This document shows positions 61,254-64,000 of a stretch of 64,000 nucleotides of DNA, in pieces. The stretch lies in NCBI GenBank assembly GCA_029261835.1, contig JAJDAO010000047.1, positions 119,748-183,747 on the forward strand, read 5' to 3'. Under the pieces are notes generated by a model, which had not been told where the DNA came from, did no database searches, and saw nothing but the letters and a program-made list of their open reading frames with translations. The DNA is from Deltaproteobacteria bacterium (GTDB lineage: Bacteria; Myxococcota_A; UBA9160; UBA4427). Position 1 is the stretch's first letter; each line of letters begins with the position of its first letter. Made by a program: the position numbers and the translations under genes.

Positions 61254-62237
61254 ATGTCACAGAACGCCGTCGTCGTGTGCACGTGGGACCGAGAACGCGA
61301 TGGGCTCCCCGCCGGAATCGGGGAGGTCCTCACGCTCGGCCGCGAGCTGGCCGGCCAGCTCGGCAGCGACCTCCACTGGCTCGTGCTGGGCCCGCTGCCC
61401 GCCTCCGCCACGCAGACCGCCAGCCAATACGGTGTCGTCAGCGTGCAGCAGATCGAGGACAGCAAGCTTGACGTGTTCCAGGCCGACGCCTGCGTGGCCG
61501 CGCTGGCGGGCTACTGCAGTGAGCGATCGCCGCGTGCACTGCTCGTTCACCAAACCCTGGACGCCCGGCTGGCGGCGCCGCGACTGGCCGCACGACTGGG
61601 AACCGCCGTGCTGATGAACGCCGTGGCGGTCGAGCCCGGGCCCGACGGGCTGATGGTCACCGCTTCGGCCTTCGGCGGTGACACACGAGTGGTTTACGAG
61701 CTCAAGGGCGCTGGCTGCCCGGTCCTCTCCTTCATCGCCAATGCCGTGGTGCCCGAGCCCGCGGAGAGTCCGACCGCCCCCGCCGCCGTGGAGACGATCT
61801 CAGCGGATCTGGCCGATGTCGAGGAGCGCATCCGCGTGGTCGAGAAGGCGAGTCTAGAGGGCCCGCGTCTGGATGACGCCGAGATCATCGTCTCGGGTGG
61901 CCGTGGGCTGGGGAGTCTCGAGAACTACAAGCTGATCGAGCAGCTCGCCGAAGCCTTGGGCGGCCTGCCGGGTGCCTCGCGGCCACTGGTGGACGACGGC
62001 TGGGTCGATTCGTCGCGGCAGGTCGGGCTGACGGGCCGGATCACGCGCCCCAATCTCTACGTGGCTGCCGGGATCTCCGGTGCCAGCCAACACATGGCGG
62101 GCTGTTCGGCGGCCAAGACCATCGTCGCCATCAACCGAGATCCGGACGCAGCGATCTTTCAGCACGCCCGCTACGGGATCGTCGGCGATTGCCTGGAGAT
62201 CTTGCCCGAGCTGATCCGGGCCGCGGGCAGCCGCTAG
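61254..62237 (+). CDS. etfA: Electron transfer flavoprotein alpha subunit
   Basis: A 327-residue ETF alpha subunit. The C-terminal FAD domain has the family signature ([25 protein letters not shown] near 210) and the later GQxGxxV-like region ([26 protein letters not shown]). It is 79 bp after the beta subunit. Electrons from the window's acyl-CoA and enoyl-CoA oxidising enzymes would pass here, though no acyl-CoA dehydrogenase or ETF-quinone reductase gene is in the window. Confidence 0.95.
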   Translation: MSQNAVVVCTWDRERDGLPAGIGEVLTLGRELAGQLGSDLHWLVLGPLPASATQTASQYGVVSVQQIEDSKLDVFQADACVAALAGYCSERSPRALLVHQTLDARLAAPRLAARLGTAVLMNAVAVEPGPDGLMVTASAFGGDTRVVYELKGAGCPVLSFIANAVVPEPAESPTAPAAVETISADLADVEERIRVVEKASLEGPRLDDAEIIVSGGRGLGSLENYKLIEQLAEALGGLPGASRPLVDDGWVDSSRQVGLTGRITRPNLYVAAGISGASQHMAGCSAAKTIVAINRDPDAAIFQHARYGIVGDCLEILPELIRAAGSR

Positions 62238-62289
62238 CGCGAGCCAAATGTAAATCCGGAGTCGATCTCGCAGTCGAGGGGAGATGCAG

Positions 62290-62718
62290 ATGAGTGAAGC
62301 CGAGCGCGTGCACGCCGCGCAGGGACTGTTCGCCGAGACGGCGCAAGGCCCGCGCCTGCTGGGATCGAAGTGCAGGACGTGCAGCACGCCCTACTTCCCG
62401 AGGAGCGAGAGCTGCCACAACCCGGACTGCAGTCAGTCGGACCTCGAGGACGCGGCCTTCGGGCCACACGGCAAGCTCTGGAGCTGCGCCATCCAGAACT
62501 ACCCGCCGCCGCCGCCGGTCGTCTACGACGAGCCCTTCGCCCCCTACGCGGTCGGGCTGGTGGACATGCCCGAGGGCCTGAGAGTGCTCGGCCGAATCCT
62601 CACCGATGACCCGCAGGCGGTCGAGGTGGGGGGAGAGGTAGAGCTCGTAATCGAACCACTCGCCACGAGCGGAGAGTCGGCTCAGCAGCTGGTCTCCTGG
62701 CAGTTCAAGCCGCGCTAA
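62290..62718 (+). CDS. Zn-ribbon / OB-fold (DUF35) protein, second copy
   Basis: A 142-residue DUF35 protein. The Zn ribbon has CRTC and, after an insertion with extra Cys, CHNPDC; the OB fold follows with PYAVGLVDMPEGLRVLGRI. The ATG at 62290 is favoured by GAGGGGAG 6 bases upstream, over the ATG two codons earlier. It pairs with the thiolase that starts 21 bp downstream and should help it to bind or channel acyl-CoA. Confidence 0.85.
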   Translation: MSEAERVHAAQGLFAETAQGPRLLGSKCRTCSTPYFPRSESCHNPDCSQSDLEDAAFGPHGKLWSCAIQNYPPPPPVVYDEPFAPYAVGLVDMPEGLRVLGRILTDDPQAVEVGGEVELVIEPLATSGESAQQLVSWQFKPR

Positions 62719-62739
62719 CGCCGGCAGAGGAAGCGAAAG

Positions 62740-63918
62740 ATGAGAGAGGTGGCCGTTCTCGGACTCGGAATGCATCCCTGGGGCAAGTTCCCGGAGAAGC
62801 CGTTGAACAACATCTGCCGGGTGGCGGTCGAGGCCGCGCTGAGTGACGCCGACCTGCAGTGGCGCGATGTGCAGGCGGTGGCGGCGGCCAGCTCACGCTT
62901 CTCGGGCGGCAAGGGCTGGGGACTCAACGGCAACGACGTCGTCGAGGACATGGGCTCGACGGGCGTACCGGTCTACAACCTCTCGGCCGGCTGCGCCGCC
63001 GGCGGCAACGCCTTCAACATCGGCTGCATGTTGGTGGCGAGCGGCTGCCACGACGTCGTGATGGTGGTCGGCGGCGAGAAGATGCCCAAGGGATTCATCC
63101 AGACCTCGGGGCTCGAAGACGAGAGCGATCCCGAATATCTGCGCCAGCGCTGCATCGGCCTGCCCGGCCCTGGCTTCTGGGCACTCCTGACGCGCCGGCG
63201 AATGGCGGAGTACGGCACCACCGAAGAAGATCTGGCCCGCATCGCCGTCAAGGCTCACGAGGTCGGGACCCACAACGAGAACGCCCGCTTTCGCCAGCTC
63301 TTCAGCATAGAGGACGTCCTGAAATCCAACATGGTGAGCTACCCGCTCCGCCTCTACGAAATCTGCCCCGTGAGCGATGGCGCGGCGGCCGTGATCCTCT
63401 GTTCGGCCGAGATCGCGCGCAAGAAGACGACCAGTCCGGTCACGGTGGCGGCCAGCGCGGTGGCGACCGCGCGTTTCGACGACGGCATCCCGCGCGCACT
63501 CGCCTGCCCCATCGGCTCCGGCAGTGCACATCACAGCGAGGCCGCTATCGCGGTGGGCCGGGCTCTCGAAACTGCGGCCGTCGGGCCCAAAGACATCGAC
63601 CTCGTCGAGCTGCAGGACAACACGGTCTACTACGAACTCGCGTTCCCCGAGGAGTGGGGCCTCTGCGAGCCCGGCGAGTCGGAGAGCCTGATGCGGGCGG
63701 GCGAGACGCTCCCCACCGGCAGGCTGCCGATCAATCCGAGTGGCGGCTTCCTCTGTTTCGGCGAGGCCACCACGGCCCAGGGCCTGTTCCAGATCTGCGA
63801 AGTGGGCTGGCAACTGCGCGGTGCCGCCGCGCAGCGACAGGTACCCAACGCCAAGCTGGGCCTGGCCCAGAGTCTCGGGCTCGGCGGCAACGCGGCGGCG
63901 GCGGTCCTGAAGCGCTAG
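62740..63918 (+). CDS. Thiolase (SCP2-thiolase-like) with catalytic Cys
   Basis: A 392-residue thiolase-fold enzyme. The nucleophile Cys85 is present (SAGCAAGGNAF) and the late NPSGGFLCFGEATTAQG segment takes the place of the usual GHP motif. It may therefore carry out real thiolytic cleavage, unlike the Ala-bearing homologue at 21047-22207. The last three bases (TAG) are part of the dispersed motif copy 3. It is the last gene of the NMO-ETF-DUF35 run. Confidence 0.88.
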   Translation: MREVAVLGLGMHPWGKFPEKPLNNICRVAVEAALSDADLQWRDVQAVAAASSRFSGGKGWGLNGNDVVEDMGSTGVPVYNLSAGCAAGGNAFNIGCMLVASGCHDVVMVVGGEKMPKGFIQTSGLEDESDPEYLRQRCIGLPGPGFWALLTRRRMAEYGTTEEDLARIAVKAHEVGTHNENARFRQLFSIEDVLKSNMVSYPLRLYEICPVSDGAAAVILCSAEIARKKTTSPVTVAASAVATARFDDGIPRALACPIGSGSAHHSEAAIAVGRALETAAVGPKDIDLVELQDNTVYYELAFPEEWGLCEPGESESLMRAGETLPTGRLPINPSGGFLCFGEATTAQGLFQICEVGWQLRGAAAQRQVPNAKLGLAQSLGLGGNAAAAVLKR

Positions 63919-63934
63919 CCCGGATTATTCATGA
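63914..63934 (+). repeat. Dispersed short motif, copy 3, over the thiolase stop codon
   Basis: GCTAGCCCGGATTATTCA (63914-63931) overlaps the thiolase stop codon and matches the minus-strand copy at 589-606 at 16 of 18 bases; 63918-63934 matches 28349-28365 at 15 of 17. The remaining 66 bases to the window end hold no gene that can be supported. Confidence 0.45.
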
Positions 63935-64000
63935 AGCTCCTACTGCGGCCGCCCAACAGCACGGTCGGGGAAGACAAAACGGAGGTTCGCCCCCGAGCCG

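Noticed and set aside
1..64000. tRNA, rRNA or prophage regions
   Set aside because: No such sequence was recognised on reading; gene-free stretches are short and hold only the items listed.

Overview
The window is GC-rich, gene-dense DNA of a free-living, metabolically versatile Gram-negative bacterium. Lipoproteins, a YaiO-like outer-membrane barrel, RND/MFS transporters, a wax-ester synthase, F420-type oxidoreductases, many family III CoA-transferases and amidohydrolase, thiolase and DUF35 genes are a mix typical of environmental 'deltaproteobacteria' such as Myxococcota or Binatota. That placement is inference. No rRNA, tRNA or CRISPR array was seen.

Layout. 0-4.6 kb: the end of a glutathione transferase, a double-headed CoA-transferase, a hot-dog thioesterase and a lipoprotein. 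4.6-8.0 kb: an asparagine-synthase-type amidotransferase convergent and overlapping with a WS/DGAT acyltransferase. 8.2-15.5 kb: a tight six-gene exopolysaccharide operon. It is headed by an unusual fusion of a KaiC-like ATPase, a receiver domain and a degenerate GGDEF domain, followed by a TPR/barrel protein, a processive GT2 synthase, a small membrane protein, a membrane-anchored protein and a degraded polysaccharide deacetylase. 15.5-19.7 kb: a CelD-type acyltransferase, a PanE-like reductase, a DUF4382 lipoprotein and a small Cys-rich exported protein. 19.7-27.1 kb (minus): a catabolic operon with a three-subunit molybdenum hydroxylase, an amidohydrolase, a Cys-less thiolase homologue with its DUF35 partner, and an enoyl-CoA hydratase. 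27.4-31.6 kb: a BadI/MenB-like crotonase, a methyltransferase, a DsbA-like protein, a membrane protein and a lipocalin-like protein.

31.9-36.4 kb holds a compact corrinoid methyl-transfer module: two UroD-type methyltransferases, a cobalamin-binding protein and a RACo-type reductive activator. A third UroD-type gene lies at 50.6 kb. 37.4-40.3 kb (minus): a thiamine-dependent 2-oxoacid dehydrogenase E1 alpha/beta pair, a free-standing lipoyl domain and a TetR regulator. Upstream is a gene-poor 304-bp stretch with a 46-bp palindrome and the relic of an NnrS-like gene. 40.6-44.6 kb: a Ddn-type protein, an old-yellow-enzyme-type reductase, an IS256 transposase remnant and a luciferase-like oxidoreductase. 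44.8-47.2 kb: an NnrS-like membrane protein, a DUF2249 protein and a hemerythrin, probably for nitric oxide or oxygen handling. 47.2-53.3 kb: an RND exporter, a GST, the third UroD gene and an unrecognised 428-residue protein. 53.3-58.6 kb (minus): an MFS transporter with three CoA-transferases, one of which has lost the catalytic Asp. 58.8-63.9 kb: a nitronate monooxygenase-like protein, both ETF subunits, and a second DUF35/thiolase pair that keeps its Cys.

The common theme is CoA-activated degradation of a poorly soluble, probably alicyclic, steroid-like or terpenoid-like substrate, feeding electrons to ETF, beside C1 (methyl) transfer and cell-surface polysaccharide synthesis. The substrate is not readable from the sequence.
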